From: Litorimonas sp964414555
GTDB lineage: Bacteria > Pseudomonadota > Alphaproteobacteria > Caulobacterales > Maricaulaceae
Direction of reading: 5' to 3'
Length of the DNA stretch: 49,320 bases
NCBI GenBank assembly: GCA_964414555.1
Contig: CAYPWW010000015.1
Location: 1 to 49,320 of the forward strand
In this document: positions 1 through 8,745 of the stretch, piece after piece
How the letters are laid out: each line of letters opens with the position of its first letter
How positions within the stretch are numbered: position 1 is the first letter of the stretch
Program-made: the position numbers and the translations under genes
The notes under the pieces: generated by a model
What the model was told of the DNA's origin: nothing
Seen by the model: the letters and a program-made list of their open reading frames with translations, nothing else
The model's database searches: none

Positions 1-516
1 TTGAGTCGTGTTTTGTAGAGCGTCTTGCGTGTTCTTATATTGTAAGTTGACATAGGCTGAGACGTGCAAGGCCGAAAATTTACTGAACCAATCGCCACTA
101 TCTACGAACTGCGAAATTGCCGCGAGCATTGTGGCCTCATCCGCATTCGCTTCAATCTGTTTGGCATAGGCACTGTAAAGATCAGAAACGCGGAGAACAA
201 TTTTAGCTTCATCTTCGGTTTCAGCTGTATCCTGAAGCGCAGAAATTGACTCATATATGTACTGCGTATCTTTAGAAACGGTCGACAATGTGAGCTTTTT
301 CAGAGCATCAATCATCGCTTTGTTGTTCTGTGTCGAACCACTTGCCTCACTCGCAGGTCTTAAACTCGGCGCATCTCGATGACTGGCTTTATCCTTTATC
401 CGCTCAACAACTTCTACAAGCTCGGCGTTTGCAGGTCGCGCGTCTTGGGCGCACGCGATTGCGCAGCAGGATAAAAACCCTATCGCCATCAAAAAGATTT
501 TTGTTTGTCGGATCAC
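1..516 (-). CDS. Partial exported protein of unknown function (N-terminal part)
   Basis: An open frame of 172 codons runs from a GTG at 516 off the left edge of the window with no stop. The product begins with a typical signal peptide: MIRQTK, a hydrophobic stretch FLMAIGFLSCCAIA, and a likely cleavage after ACA before QDARP, so it is probably periplasmic. The rest is polar and alpha-helical in character, as in TPR-like or sensor-type proteins, but I see no diagnostic motif and the C-terminus is missing. A second GTG at 525 and an ATG at 489 are alternative starts; 516 gives the best positively charged n-region. It lies downstream of the terminator at 576-597, so it is probably a separate transcription unit. 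No family is assigned. Confidence 0.6.
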   Translation of the reverse strand, partial: MIRQTKIFLMAIGFLSCCAIACAQDARPANAELVEVVERIKDKASHRDAPSLRPASEASGSTQNNKAMIDALKKLTLSTVSKDTQYIYESISALQDTAETEDEAKIVLRVSDLYSAYAKQIEANADEATMLAAISQFVDSGDWFSKFSALHVSAYVNLQYKNTQDALQNTTQ

Positions 517-575
517 AACAGCCACACGTTCAAATTTGAACTAGGCCTAATGGGAAATCCTTAAAATTTAGGCAC

Positions 576-597
576 AAAAAAGCCCGCCGAAGCGGGC
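576..597 (-). terminator. Rho-independent terminator of the peptide gene
   Basis: Read on the minus strand, GCCCGC-TTCG-GCGGGC forms a perfect 6-bp stem closed by a TTCG tetraloop and is followed directly by a run of six T. It starts 25 nt past the stop codon of the 22-codon double-glycine peptide gene, so it should end that transcript. Confidence 0.85.
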
Positions 598-621
598 CCC
601 AATTTTTAGCTGAAAAAAGAG

Positions 622-690
622 CTAGAGCTCGACGATGATTGGCTGTCCGCCTACAACGACTTCGAGTTCTTCTTGTGTCAATTCACGCAT
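622..690 (-). CDS. 22-residue double-glycine leader peptide precursor
   Basis: The 22-codon frame starts with ATG at 690, preceded by a GGGAAG ribosome site 6 nt upstream. It encodes leader MRELTQEELEVVVGG followed by only seven residues, QPIIVEL. The leader matches the double-glycine export signal LSxxELxxIxGG position by position: Leu-12, Thr-11, Glu-8, Leu-7, Val-4, Gly-2, Gly-1. In known systems a C39-peptidase ABC exporter cuts after GG and secretes the rest, and such an exporter is encoded just upstream on the same strand. A terminator follows the stop at once, so the short core is not an obvious truncation. An in-frame start at 870 would give 82 residues, but that extension has no ribosome site or family look. 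The product could be a signal peptide or a very small bacteriocin-like peptide; which is unknown. Confidence 0.8.
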   Translation of the reverse strand: MRELTQEELEVVVGGQPIIVEL

Positions 691-774
691 GGTAAACTTC
701 CCGGGTTTGGTTAATGAAAACACAAGGCCCACCCCCTGCGGTAAGATAATTGATGTATCCCACAAGCTTATCAG

Positions 775-790
775 AGCGATTTGCGTGCCA
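775..790 (-). promoter_or_regulatory. Candidate sigma-54 (RpoN) promoter for the peptide gene
   Basis: The minus strand reads TGGCACGCAAATCGCT. It matches the sigma-54 consensus TGGCACG-N4-TTGCW at 11 of 12 fixed positions, with the invariant GG and GC at the right spacing. Predicted transcription would start near 764, giving a leader of about 70 nt before the peptide ATG at 690. It sits inside the 222-bp space between the exporter stop and the peptide gene, in the correct orientation. Confidence 0.45.
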
Positions 791-912
791 AACGGCGCAA
801 AAATCGTCCCAGATAGGCACAAACTTCGCATATCCTTAAGAAGTATGGTTAACGGCGCCGTAATACGCAAGCAAAATCCGTTCTACTGGGACATTTTGCC
901 TATTTTTGCAGA

Positions 913-2985
913 TCAGGCAGGACGCGTCACACGGATGACACGGTCACTGGCGTCTAAAAACGCAGGCCGGTGTGCCACAATGATACGCGTGATCGGAAGG
1001 TCGCGAATGACGCCAACGATGGCGCTTTCCGTCTCGACGTCCAGATTGGCCGTTCCCTCATCGAGGAACAGCACCGCGGGATCTTGATAGAGTGCCCGCG
1101 CCAGCAGAACACGCTGCTTCTGCCCACCGGATAGAACAGAGCCCATATCCCCAACGACCGCTTGATAGTTCATCGGCAGCTTGACAATCATATCATGGAT
1201 TTGTGCCGCCATCGCCGCGCGATAGACACGCTGCATGTCGATATCTGGGTCAAAGAAAGAAATATTATCCGCCAAGGTTCCAGAGAGCAGGCGATCATCC
1301 TGCATCACGACACCGATGCGCGACCGCCAATCCGCCATATCGACGTCTGCCAAATCCACCCCGTCCACGCGGACCGCCCCGGAAGTCGGCGCATAGAGAC
1401 CCAACATGAGCTTCATCAGCGTTGTCTTACCGCCACCTGACGGCCCGGTCAGGGTCACCATTTCGCCGGAAGTAATGTCGAGCGAAAAGTCCTTCAGCAC
1501 CCACGGGTCCGTCTCGGAATATTGGAAATCCACCGCGTCGAGACTGACGCCGCCTTTAAGCGTGCCCAAGGTCGCTTCGCCGGCATGTTGGGCATCTGTC
1601 GGCTCAAAAATAATATCCGCCAAGCGGTCCAGATGCAGGGACAGCAGATTAAACTCGATCCCCTTCTCTAGGAGCTGGGTCACGCTATCCGTGAAATATT
1701 GGCGATAGGCGAGGAAGGCGACGAGCATGCCCAGAGTGAAGGCACTCCCCTCGATATTTTCTGGTCCCATCATCAATTTCGCCGCCGCCCAAACAACGAT
1801 CACAACTTGCAGGCCATTGAACAATGTCTCGAAAAACTTCCGCGCGACGACCCAGCGGCCATAGGCGACATTGGCGTTGATGAAATCGGTGTAGAGATTG
1901 GCCCAAGCCGCTTCGCGCTCAGCCTCACGCCCAAACAGCTTGACCGTCGTATTCGCGCGGATGGACTCGATGACGTGCGAATTTTCCAGCGCCTTGGCGT
2001 AGATGCTCTCTTCTTGCGTGCGGCGCAGGTGCGGATAAATCAGCCAGGTTGCCACGATCAATCCCAAGACGCTGAGCAAAACAATCGTGCCCAGCAGGGG
2101 CGAATATAAAAACATTACGATCAGCATCAGGACCGCCATGACACCGTCGATCATCGCCGCGACCAGCGATTGCGTCAGTGCCTCTTGGATTGGCGTGGTG
2201 GAGCCCATCCGGCTGATAATATCGCCCACGTGTCGTCGCTCGAAATAGCGCACGGGCAAACGGATGAGATGACGGAAGACATTGCCGACCATCTGCAGCG
2301 ACATCTGATTGCCATAGACAAGGATCGCCCACCCACGCACGGCTTCGGCGACGGCGCGCAAAATGACTAGCCCCGCGAAACCAATACCGAGCGCGAGCAG
2401 CAGGTTTTTATCGCCGGCTGGCAGTACCGCATCAACGACAAGCTGCAAGTAAAACGGCGAGAGCAGGACGATAGCTTGCAAAACAATCGACAACAGCAGT
2501 GTTTGAAAAACGGCGCGTTTCACGCCGACGAGGCGCGACCACAGCAGTGAAATACGCGGCTTCATCCGCGCCTGAACCGGCGTGAAGTCGGACTGCGGCG
2601 TAAACTCTACCGCGACGCCAGAGAAATGTTGGCTGAGCTTGGCGAGTTTCATCCGGCGCAGACCCACGCCAGGATCAATGATCTCAACGCGGTCTCCTTT
2701 GACGGATTTCAGCACGACATAATGGTTGAGGTCCCAATGCAACATGGCGGGCGTTTGTAACTTGTGCAGATGATCGAGGTCCACGCGCAGGGGCCGGGCC
2801 GAGAGCTGCAACCCATCAGCAATCGAAATCACCGACTTCAGCGACGCCCCCATCATCGAGATCATGTGCTTTTGCCGGAGCACGTTCAGATCAATATCAT
2901 GCCCGTGAAATCGCGCGACCATCGCTAGACACGCCAAACCACATTCCGTGACTTCGGTCTGTAAAATAATGGGAAGTTTCGCCAT
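913..2985 (-). CDS. Peptidase-containing (C39) bacteriocin/peptide ABC exporter
   Basis: This 690-residue protein combines an N-terminal C39 cysteine peptidase, a six-helix membrane domain and an ATPase domain, the layout of CvaB/LagD/ComA-type exporters that cut and export double-glycine peptides across the inner membrane. Peptidase residues are visible as Gln9, Cys15 (TECGLACL), His88 (NHYVVL) and Asp104 (IIDPG). The membrane domain spans about 155-440. The ATPase shows Walker A GPSGGGKT (514-521), signature LSGGQ (618-622) and Walker B with Asp642/Glu643. I chose ATG 2985 because its A overlaps the TAA of the mini-HlyD gene (TAATG), implying coupled translation, and because it places the peptidase at the true N-terminus. 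The likely substrate is the peptide encoded at 622-690. No outer-membrane TolC gene is present in the window. Confidence 0.93.
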   Translation of the reverse strand: MAKLPIILQTEVTECGLACLAMVARFHGHDIDLNVLRQKHMISMMGASLKSVISIADGLQLSARPLRVDLDHLHKLQTPAMLHWDLNHYVVLKSVKGDRVEIIDPGVGLRRMKLAKLSQHFSGVAVEFTPQSDFTPVQARMKPRISLLWSRLVGVKRAVFQTLLLSIVLQAIVLLSPFYLQLVVDAVLPAGDKNLLLALGIGFAGLVILRAVAEAVRGWAILVYGNQMSLQMVGNVFRHLIRLPVRYFERRHVGDIISRMGSTTPIQEALTQSLVAAMIDGVMAVLMLIVMFLYSPLLGTIVLLSVLGLIVATWLIYPHLRRTQEESIYAKALENSHVIESIRANTTVKLFGREAEREAAWANLYTDFINANVAYGRWVVARKFFETLFNGLQVVIVVWAAAKLMMGPENIEGSAFTLGMLVAFLAYRQYFTDSVTQLLEKGIEFNLLSLHLDRLADIIFEPTDAQHAGEATLGTLKGGVSLDAVDFQYSETDPWVLKDFSLDITSGEMVTLTGPSGGGKTTLMKLMLGLYAPTSGAVRVDGVDLADVDMADWRSRIGVVMQDDRLLSGTLADNISFFDPDIDMQRVYRAAMAAQIHDMIVKLPMNYQAVVGDMGSVLSGGQKQRVLLARALYQDPAVLFLDEGTANLDVETESAIVGVIRDLPITRIIVAHRPAFLDASDRVIRVTRPA

Positions 2986-3197
2986 TAGGCGCGACGCCCC
3001 AATAACCAATCCAGCAAACGCACAGACCCGTCCGCCGTCTGCACATCCAAGAGGAACAGGGCCGCGGTAATCTTCACCGCCACGGCAAGGACAATGATCG
3101 TCGTAATCCATGTCGCGGGCGGCGCTTGCAGGCGAACTTCACCAAACAGGGCACGCGTGCGATGGGCGAGAGCTTCCTTGCGGTATAAATCAGACAT
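2985..3197 (-). CDS. 70-residue HlyD-like mini adaptor, N-terminal segment only
   Basis: The product resembles the cytoplasmic tail and membrane anchor of HlyD/CvaA-type membrane fusion proteins: a segment around YRKEALAHRTR and LFGEVRLQ, then one transmembrane helix at about residues 29-50. It stops 20 residues after the helix, whereas full adaptors have over 300 residues in the periplasm (coiled coil, lipoyl and beta-barrel domains). No remainder of an adaptor is found in any frame downstream, because the exporter begins right there. The stop and the exporter start overlap by one base (TAATG), which argues for a kept, translated gene. It could be a degenerate remnant that still drives exporter translation, or a small exporter subunit. 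The HlyD relationship rests on motif resemblance only. Confidence 0.65.
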   Translation of the reverse strand: MSDLYRKEALAHRTRALFGEVRLQAPPATWITTIIVLAVAVKITAALFLLDVQTADGSVRLLDWLLGRRA

Positions 3198-3291
3198 GCG
3201 GGTGGCCTAGGTTTGGCGAAGCCTTTGGTCAAGCCGATGCAGCGAAGGGTCGCCTGTTGCCCGCACCGCAACCCTGCCCTAAACCCTGCGC

Positions 3292-5067
3292 ATGAAATAT
3301 ATTTCCATGACCGCGCTACTTCTTCTCTCTGCTTGTAAAGCGGCTGAGGCCCCATCGCCCGACGCCATCAATATTGCAACGACGCCCGCGCCCAAAACGG
3401 CGATGGTGGCGGCGGCAAATCCACTGGCGACGGAAGCGGGATTAGAGATTTTACGCGCGGGCGGGTCCGCTGTGGATGCCGCCGTTGCGGTGCAAGCCAT
3501 GCTGGGCCTTGTCGAGCCACAATCCTCTGGCTTGGGCGGCGGGGCATTCATGGTGCTATATGATCCAAAGACGGCGAAAGTCTGGGCTTATAATGGCCGC
3601 GAGACAGCCCCTGCAGGCGCGACAGCCAAAATGTTCCAAGACCCGGAAACGGGCAAGTCCCTGCCCTATTTCCAACGTGTCGGATCTGGCCAAGCAACGG
3701 GTGTCCCCGGCGCGATTGTCATGCTGTCTGAGGCGCATCAGGACTATGGTAAGCTCGACTGGGGCGCGCATTTCGCACCCGCGATTGAGACGGCGGAAAA
3801 TGGGTTCGCGATCTCGCCCCGCCTGGCCGGGCTGATCGAACGCTTTGGTGGCTATATTCTGAAAAACGATCCTGCCACGCGGGCCTATTTCTTCGATGCG
3901 GACGGAGAGCCGCTGCCAGAAGGGTTTAACCGGACAAACCCTGATTATGCCGAAACGTTGCGCGCGATTGCGGATAATCCCCGCGCCTTGGTCGAAGGCC
4001 CCCTCGCCGAAGCCATTATTGCCAAGACGCAGGAGCCGCCCCTACCCGGGACGCTAACGCTTGCCGATATGGCCAATTATCAGGCCATCAAGACCGAAGC
4101 ACTTTGCACGGAGTATCGCGGCCATGCGGTTTGCGGCGCGCAACCGCCAGCCTCGGGCGGCGTGGCGGTTCAGTCCATCCTCGGCACATTGGAAAATTTC
4201 GACATGGCCGCATTGGGCCAGAGCACGCAGGGTTGGCACGCTTTTTCTGAGGCCAGCTTCCTCGCATATGCGGACCGGGATAAATATGTCGCCGACCCGA
4301 CATTTGTCGAGGTGCCCGTCACCGAGATGTTAGACGACGATTATCTCTCGTCTCGCGCAGAATTAATTAAAATGGACGGCGTGATGCAGACCGTCACAGC
4401 AGGTGACCCTGTCGCTTTCGCACGCGGCCAAGACGCGACGCCGGACACCCCCGGCACGTCGCATTTCACCATCGTCGATGCGGATGGTTTGACCGTCTCC
4501 ATGACAACAACGGTCGAAGGCGCCTTTGGCAGCCAGCGCATGGTCGGCGGGTTTTTGCTGAATAATCAACTGACGGATTTCTCTGCATTAGATGTCGATG
4601 CAAACGGCGTAGAGATCGCCAATCGCGTCGCGCCCGGCAAACGGCCGCGCAGTTCCATGGCCCCGCATATCGTCTTTGCGCCGGACGGCGAGCTGTTGTT
4701 CACAACGGGCAGTCCGGGCGGAAATTCCATCATCGCCTATACAGCGAAAACCATTGTCGCGATGATCGACTGGGGCCTATCCCCGCAAGAGGCGATTGAG
4801 CTACCCAATGTTATCGCACGCAATGGCACCGTTCGGTTGGAAGCACAGAACCTGAAAAAAGCCGATAGCGACGAGTTAGACCGCGGCGCGGGTGCTAAAG
4901 AATTTGGCATGGATGAAGCGACGGTCTCGGCACTGGAAGCACTCGGCCATAAAGTCCGGCGCTCGGGCGGTGAAATCTCTGGCCTGCATATTATTTATCG
5001 CCAAGACGATGGCACCTTGATCGGAGGCGCAGACCCGCGCCGCGAAGGCACCGCGCAAACCCCTTAG
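3292..5067 (+). CDS. ggt: Gamma-glutamyltransferase, lipoprotein form
   Basis: The protein (591 residues) is an Ntn-hydrolase precursor that cleaves and transfers the gamma-glutamyl group of glutathione and related peptides. The N-terminus MKYISMTALLLLSAC is a lipoprotein signal with lipobox Cys15, so it is probably membrane-anchored on the periplasmic side. Family marks include LEILRAGGSAVDAAVA (about 52-67), the substrate-binding Arg in NGRETAP (Arg103), the autocleavage and nucleophile Thr389 in GTSHF, and a C-terminal GSPGGN motif. Autoprocessing should give a large subunit ending at 388. It is transcribed divergently from the peptide-export locus, and its stop overlaps the stop of the convergent kinase gene by a few bases. 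Confidence 0.93.
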   Translation: MKYISMTALLLLSACKAAEAPSPDAINIATTPAPKTAMVAAANPLATEAGLEILRAGGSAVDAAVAVQAMLGLVEPQSSGLGGGAFMVLYDPKTAKVWAYNGRETAPAGATAKMFQDPETGKSLPYFQRVGSGQATGVPGAIVMLSEAHQDYGKLDWGAHFAPAIETAENGFAISPRLAGLIERFGGYILKNDPATRAYFFDADGEPLPEGFNRTNPDYAETLRAIADNPRALVEGPLAEAIIAKTQEPPLPGTLTLADMANYQAIKTEALCTEYRGHAVCGAQPPASGGVAVQSILGTLENFDMAALGQSTQGWHAFSEASFLAYADRDKYVADPTFVEVPVTEMLDDDYLSSRAELIKMDGVMQTVTAGDPVAFARGQDATPDTPGTSHFTIVDADGLTVSMTTTVEGAFGSQRMVGGFLLNNQLTDFSALDVDANGVEIANRVAPGKRPRSSMAPHIVFAPDGELLFTTGSPGGNSIIAYTAKTIVAMIDWGLSPQEAIELPNVIARNGTVRLEAQNLKKADSDELDRGAGAKEFGMDEATVSALEALGHKVRRSGGEISGLHIIYRQDDGTLIGGADPRREGTAQTP

Positions 5068-6470
5068 GCTGCCGGCAAGGTCAGTTCGAACCGCGTGCCT
5101 GTCGCGTCGGTGGAAAGCAGGGTCAAATCGCCGCCCTGCGCCTTGGCGAGTTCTTTGGAAATCGACAAACCCAGCCCCGTCGAGCGGGTGCCTGCGCTGT
5201 GCGCCTGACCACCCGAAAAGGCTTTGAACAGGTTTTCCCGCGCGCGTTCTGGTAGGCCCGGCCCTGTATCCGTGACGATCAGCGCGACACTGTCATCGCG
5301 GGGGTCAGCGGAGACATACAAAAGACGCTCTTGCGACTCGCTGGCCGCCATAGCTTGGGCGGCATTGCGAAAGAGATTGTGGAAAATCCGGTAGGCGTGA
5401 TCGGGGTCCGTTTGCACGCAAAGCTCTGTCGGGACCGTGTTGCGAAAACGCGTGCCCGGGAATTGCGCGATGACGTCAGCGGCAGCTTCGCCAATTGTGA
5501 AAGCGATGCGCAATTCTTCGGGTTTGGGGTCGGCGGTTTCAGCCTTGGAATAGGCCAGCACGTCCTCAGATAGACCGATCCCGCGTTCGACGGTGCGCGT
5601 CAGCTTCTCGCCCATATCAGCCATCTTCGGATCAGGGTTCATCGACAGGCGATCCGAGATTAACAGCGCCGAGGTCAACACATTGCGCAGATCATGATTG
5701 ATCTTCGCGACAGCCAGACCCAGCCCAGCGAGGCGTTCACGCTGTCGAAAGGCGGCGCGCAGAGATTGTTTTACGTCCAGAAATTCGCGTTGCAACTGGC
5801 CCAACTCGTCCACACGCGCAATCCGTTGCTGTCTTGCGCGTCGCGTTTCCGGATCATTTCGAAAAGCCGTCATATCTTCGGCAAGTCGCTCTACGGGCCG
5901 GATAATCAGGGCTGACATCGCCCAATAGATCAGCAGTCCGGTAATCAAGGCAATGGCCAGCGAGATCCAGAATATACGTTTTAAATAATTCCGTAAATCA
6001 TCTCGCAAGGCGCTACGCGGGACCAGCAATTCGAGCGCGTCTTGTCCGGGGACAGGACTGTCCGCAATCACGCGAAAGGTCGTCTCGCCACTGGAGAATA
6101 AATCACCAAATGGCGCGAAGGGCGATGGAAAGCGCGGCAGGTTTTGCAGGTCGATCATTTCGATTTCACCGGAGTCTTCTGGTGGAGCGCCCAGCACCAG
6201 CTCTGTCATCCCGTCACGTTTCGCCGCGAGCAGGACAACATCCGTGTCTTGCATGAACTGCTCTAACAACCCTTGGGAGGCCTGATAATCTGGCACACCT
6301 GTCAAAGCTTGAGTCAGCAGGCCAGCTTGCTGCGCGCGTTCTGAGAACCAATCTTGGCGAAACATCGCCGCCGAAGGCACGAACAGCACCATCTCGGCCA
6401 GCATGACAAAGCCAATCGTCAGCAAGAGCAGCTTGGACGACAGCCTGCGCGCTATGAACCCGTCAATCAT
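5064..6470 (-). CDS. Membrane sensor histidine kinase (orphan)
   Basis: This is a 468-residue two-component kinase. It has a helix at about 13-32, a periplasmic sensor region to about 165, a second helix at about 166-188 and a HAMP-like linker. The dimerisation helix carries the predicted phospho-acceptor His259 (KINHDLRNVLT). The ATP-binding domain shows the N-box NLFRNAAQAM, G1 DTGPGLP (401-407) and G2 TGLGL (431-435). No response regulator lies next to it, so the partner is unknown. It is 57 bp downstream of the flavin disulfide reductase gene on the same strand and may be cotranscribed with that cluster. Confidence 0.9.
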   Translation of the reverse strand: MIDGFIARRLSSKLLLLTIGFVMLAEMVLFVPSAAMFRQDWFSERAQQAGLLTQALTGVPDYQASQGLLEQFMQDTDVVLLAAKRDGMTELVLGAPPEDSGEIEMIDLQNLPRFPSPFAPFGDLFSSGETTFRVIADSPVPGQDALELLVPRSALRDDLRNYLKRIFWISLAIALITGLLIYWAMSALIIRPVERLAEDMTAFRNDPETRRARQQRIARVDELGQLQREFLDVKQSLRAAFRQRERLAGLGLAVAKINHDLRNVLTSALLISDRLSMNPDPKMADMGEKLTRTVERGIGLSEDVLAYSKAETADPKPEELRIAFTIGEAAADVIAQFPGTRFRNTVPTELCVQTDPDHAYRIFHNLFRNAAQAMAASESQERLLYVSADPRDDSVALIVTDTGPGLPERARENLFKAFSGGQAHSAGTRSTGLGLSISKELAKAQGGDLTLLSTDATGTRFELTLPAA

Positions 6471-6527
6471 AGGGTGGCTTATATGGGCCTGACGCGCGCG
6501 CGTAAATGGATAGTCAAATTGTGATCG

Positions 6528-7973
6528 CTAATGGAACTTCGTCCAAAGCCCCGAGAGCCTCTTGGCTTTGGAACCAAAAACCGCATCTGCATACCAGCTC
6601 GACGCCGCACGTTTGACGGCTTCGGACCGGGTCGGATAGGGCGAGATAATCTGTGCAAGTCCAGAGATTTTCGTGCCATTCGTCATTGCCATAGACAGCA
6701 GGTGAATGATTTCACCCGCATGGTCGCCAACAACGGACCCTCCGAGGACTTTGCCTTTTTTGGTCGCGACGATCTTGACCCCACCGAGGGTCGAACGCTC
6801 GGCAATGGCGCGGTCATTTTCGTCAAAGTCAAAATGCACCGTGCGGATATTATCGCCGTGTGCTTCGCGGGCTTTGGCCTCGCTCAGCCCGATATTGGCA
6901 AGTTCTGGTTCTGTGTAGATCGCGCCGGGCATTCGGTTGGTCGTAGCCTTAGTAAAGACGCGACCAATGACGGGTGGCATATAATAGAAATTCGTGACTA
7001 ATTGCTTGGCATGGAAGCCCGCCGCATGGGTCAGGCCGCCCATGCCTTTAACAATATCCCCCGCCGCATAGACGCGTTTGTTGGACGTACGAAGATTGGC
7101 ATCCGTTGTGATCCCGCCGCGATCAAAATCAACGCCGGCGAGCTCTAGCCCGAGATTGTCCGTGTTCGGCTGACGCCCTGCCGCGACGAGCAAATGCGAG
7201 CCGGAGAGGACGGTGCCGTCTTCGAGCTCAATGATGACGCCTTTGCCGTCCTTGCGGACTTCTTTCGTTTTGGCGGGCGCGTGGAAGACAACGCCTTCCG
7301 CTTTCAATGCGTCCACGAGCACCTTGGCATGTTCCGGTTCATTCCGGCCCAGCGGTTCAAAGAGGTCGACGATGGTGACTTTCGCGCCGAGGCGATGAAA
7401 GGTCTGGCCTAGCTCTAGCCCAATCGGACCTGCACCGATAACGAGCAAGTGTTCTGGAAATTCCGGCAAGCTGAAGATGTTTTCATTCGTGGCATAGTCC
7501 ACCGTGTCGAGTCCCGGAATGGGCGGGGCAGAGGCGCGGCTACCCGCGGCGACGATGAACCGTTTCGCGGTAACACGTGTCGTATCCGACTCGACCGTAT
7601 TGGCATCGGTGAAGCGCGCAAACTCGCTGATAACGGTCGTACCGAAACCCTCATAGCGTTCTACCGAATCGACAGGCGCAATCGTGGCGATGACCTCTTG
7701 AATGTGTTCTTTGACGCGTTCCCAATCAACCTCTGGCTCGACAGGTTTAATGCCGAAGGCTGCGCCTTTCGTGCGCGAGTGCGCGATCTTGCCAGCTTTC
7801 AAAATGGCTTTGGACGGCACGCAACCGTGGTTCAGGCAATCGCCACCCATTTCTGCGCCTTCAAATAAGACGACAGAGCGTCCCAAATGCGCCGCGCCAT
7901 AGGCAACGGACAAGCCAGCGGAACCGGCCCCGATGATGCAGAGGTCGACATTTAATTCGCGTTTCTGGGACAT
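6528..7973 (-). CDS. FAD-dependent pyridine nucleotide-disulfide oxidoreductase, MerA/YkgC-like
   Basis: The 481-residue protein belongs to the dihydrolipoamide dehydrogenase/mercuric reductase superfamily. It has an FAD-binding GAGSAG (15-20), redox-active Cys46 and Cys51 in GGDCLNHGCVPSK, a NAD(P)-binding VIGAGPIGLELG segment and a C-terminal dimerisation domain. The C-terminal region reads ISPYPTRSE where lipoamide dehydrogenases have HAHPTLSE, so the active-site His is not obvious and it is probably neither a true LpdA nor a MerA; no N-terminal heavy-metal domain or C-terminal Cys pair is present. It lies 21 bp downstream of a TVP38-family membrane gene, a pairing I recall from many proteobacteria. 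The substrate is unknown. Confidence 0.88.
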   Translation of the reverse strand: MSQKRELNVDLCIIGAGSAGLSVAYGAAHLGRSVVLFEGAEMGGDCLNHGCVPSKAILKAGKIAHSRTKGAAFGIKPVEPEVDWERVKEHIQEVIATIAPVDSVERYEGFGTTVISEFARFTDANTVESDTTRVTAKRFIVAAGSRASAPPIPGLDTVDYATNENIFSLPEFPEHLLVIGAGPIGLELGQTFHRLGAKVTIVDLFEPLGRNEPEHAKVLVDALKAEGVVFHAPAKTKEVRKDGKGVIIELEDGTVLSGSHLLVAAGRQPNTDNLGLELAGVDFDRGGITTDANLRTSNKRVYAAGDIVKGMGGLTHAAGFHAKQLVTNFYYMPPVIGRVFTKATTNRMPGAIYTEPELANIGLSEAKAREAHGDNIRTVHFDFDENDRAIAERSTLGGVKIVATKKGKVLGGSVVGDHAGEIIHLLSMAMTNGTKISGLAQIISPYPTRSEAVKRAASSWYADAVFGSKAKRLSGLWTKFH

Positions 7974-7994
7974 GAGCTCTCTCTTTACGCACAG

Positions 7995-8738
7995 CTAACT
8001 GGCGGCGGGTGCCTTGAAAAATTTCTTATAGATAACGGGGATCATCGCCACCGCGCCGAGCGCGAAAAAGGCGGGGATTAGATTGGACGCCGCCGCCGAA
8101 ATCAGCGCGCCGAGGTCGATGTCTTCACCCGCTGCGGCGGCATCTAAAATCGTGCCGCGCAGACCCGCCCCAATCCACGTATAGGCGACTGTGCCCGGAA
8201 TGATGCCCAGCAATGTCGTCAGCGCATAATCCCGAAATTTAGCCCCCAAAACGGCGGGCGCGATATTGCTGACCGCGAACGGGAAAATGGGGATCAGGCG
8301 TAGGGTGAAAAGATAGGAGATCGCGTTCTCGTTAAATCCTGCTTCCATCTTGCCAATGAAGGGACCGGCGATGTCTTTGAGCGAAGCGCCGAGCGAGGAT
8401 CTCGCGACGAGGAAGAGGATGATAGCGCCTGTTGTCGCCCCAATTATTGTCGCCGGAACACCCAGCCCCAAACCAAACAAAAACCCGCCGCCAATCGTCA
8501 GCGCGCTGGCGGGGACCATGAAAACCGTGGCCGCGATATAAATACCAACAAACGCCAGTAGGACGAGCCAGACATTGTCCTGAACCTTTTGATTCAGGGA
8601 CAGCGCATTTTGCTGCAAGCCTTCAGGCGACAACTGCGTGTGCCAGCCTTGAGAAATGGCAAAGGCCAACCCTGCCAAGATCACATAGACGGGCCAGAGT
8701 TTGATCCAAACAGGCCGAGATTTAGGGGTTGCGGTCAT
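7995..8738 (-). CDS. TVP38/TMEM64 (SNARE-associated/VTT domain) membrane protein
   Basis: A 247-residue polytopic inner-membrane protein. After a first helix (about 13-27) it shows the VTT-type core: FMVPASALTIGGGFLFG, then GATTGAIILFLVAR, then the second half LRLIPIFPFAVSN and a GIIPGTVAYTWIG re-entrant-like segment. These are the conserved glycine/proline patterns of the TVP38/DedA superfamily, which is linked in other organisms to membrane lipid transport, but the substrate here is unknown. It sits 7 bp after the DUF547 gene and 21 bp before the disulfide reductase gene, so the three probably form one operon. Confidence 0.88.
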   Translation of the reverse strand: MTATPKSRPVWIKLWPVYVILAGLAFAISQGWHTQLSPEGLQQNALSLNQKVQDNVWLVLLAFVGIYIAATVFMVPASALTIGGGFLFGLGLGVPATIIGATTGAIILFLVARSSLGASLKDIAGPFIGKMEAGFNENAISYLFTLRLIPIFPFAVSNIAPAVLGAKFRDYALTTLLGIIPGTVAYTWIGAGLRGTILDAAAAGEDIDLGALISAAASNLIPAFFALGAVAMIPVIYKKFFKAPAAS

Positions 8739-8745
8739 CGTGAGC

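Noticed and set aside
622..870. 82-residue version of the double-glycine peptide starting at 870
   Set aside because: The extra 60 residues have no ribosome site or protein-like pattern and cover the sigma-54-like promoter; the 22-codon form has a good ribosome site and canonical leader length.
635..1087. 150-codon plus-strand frame opposite the peptide and exporter 3' end
   Set aside because: It is antisense to a clear ABC ATPase domain and shows no family features.
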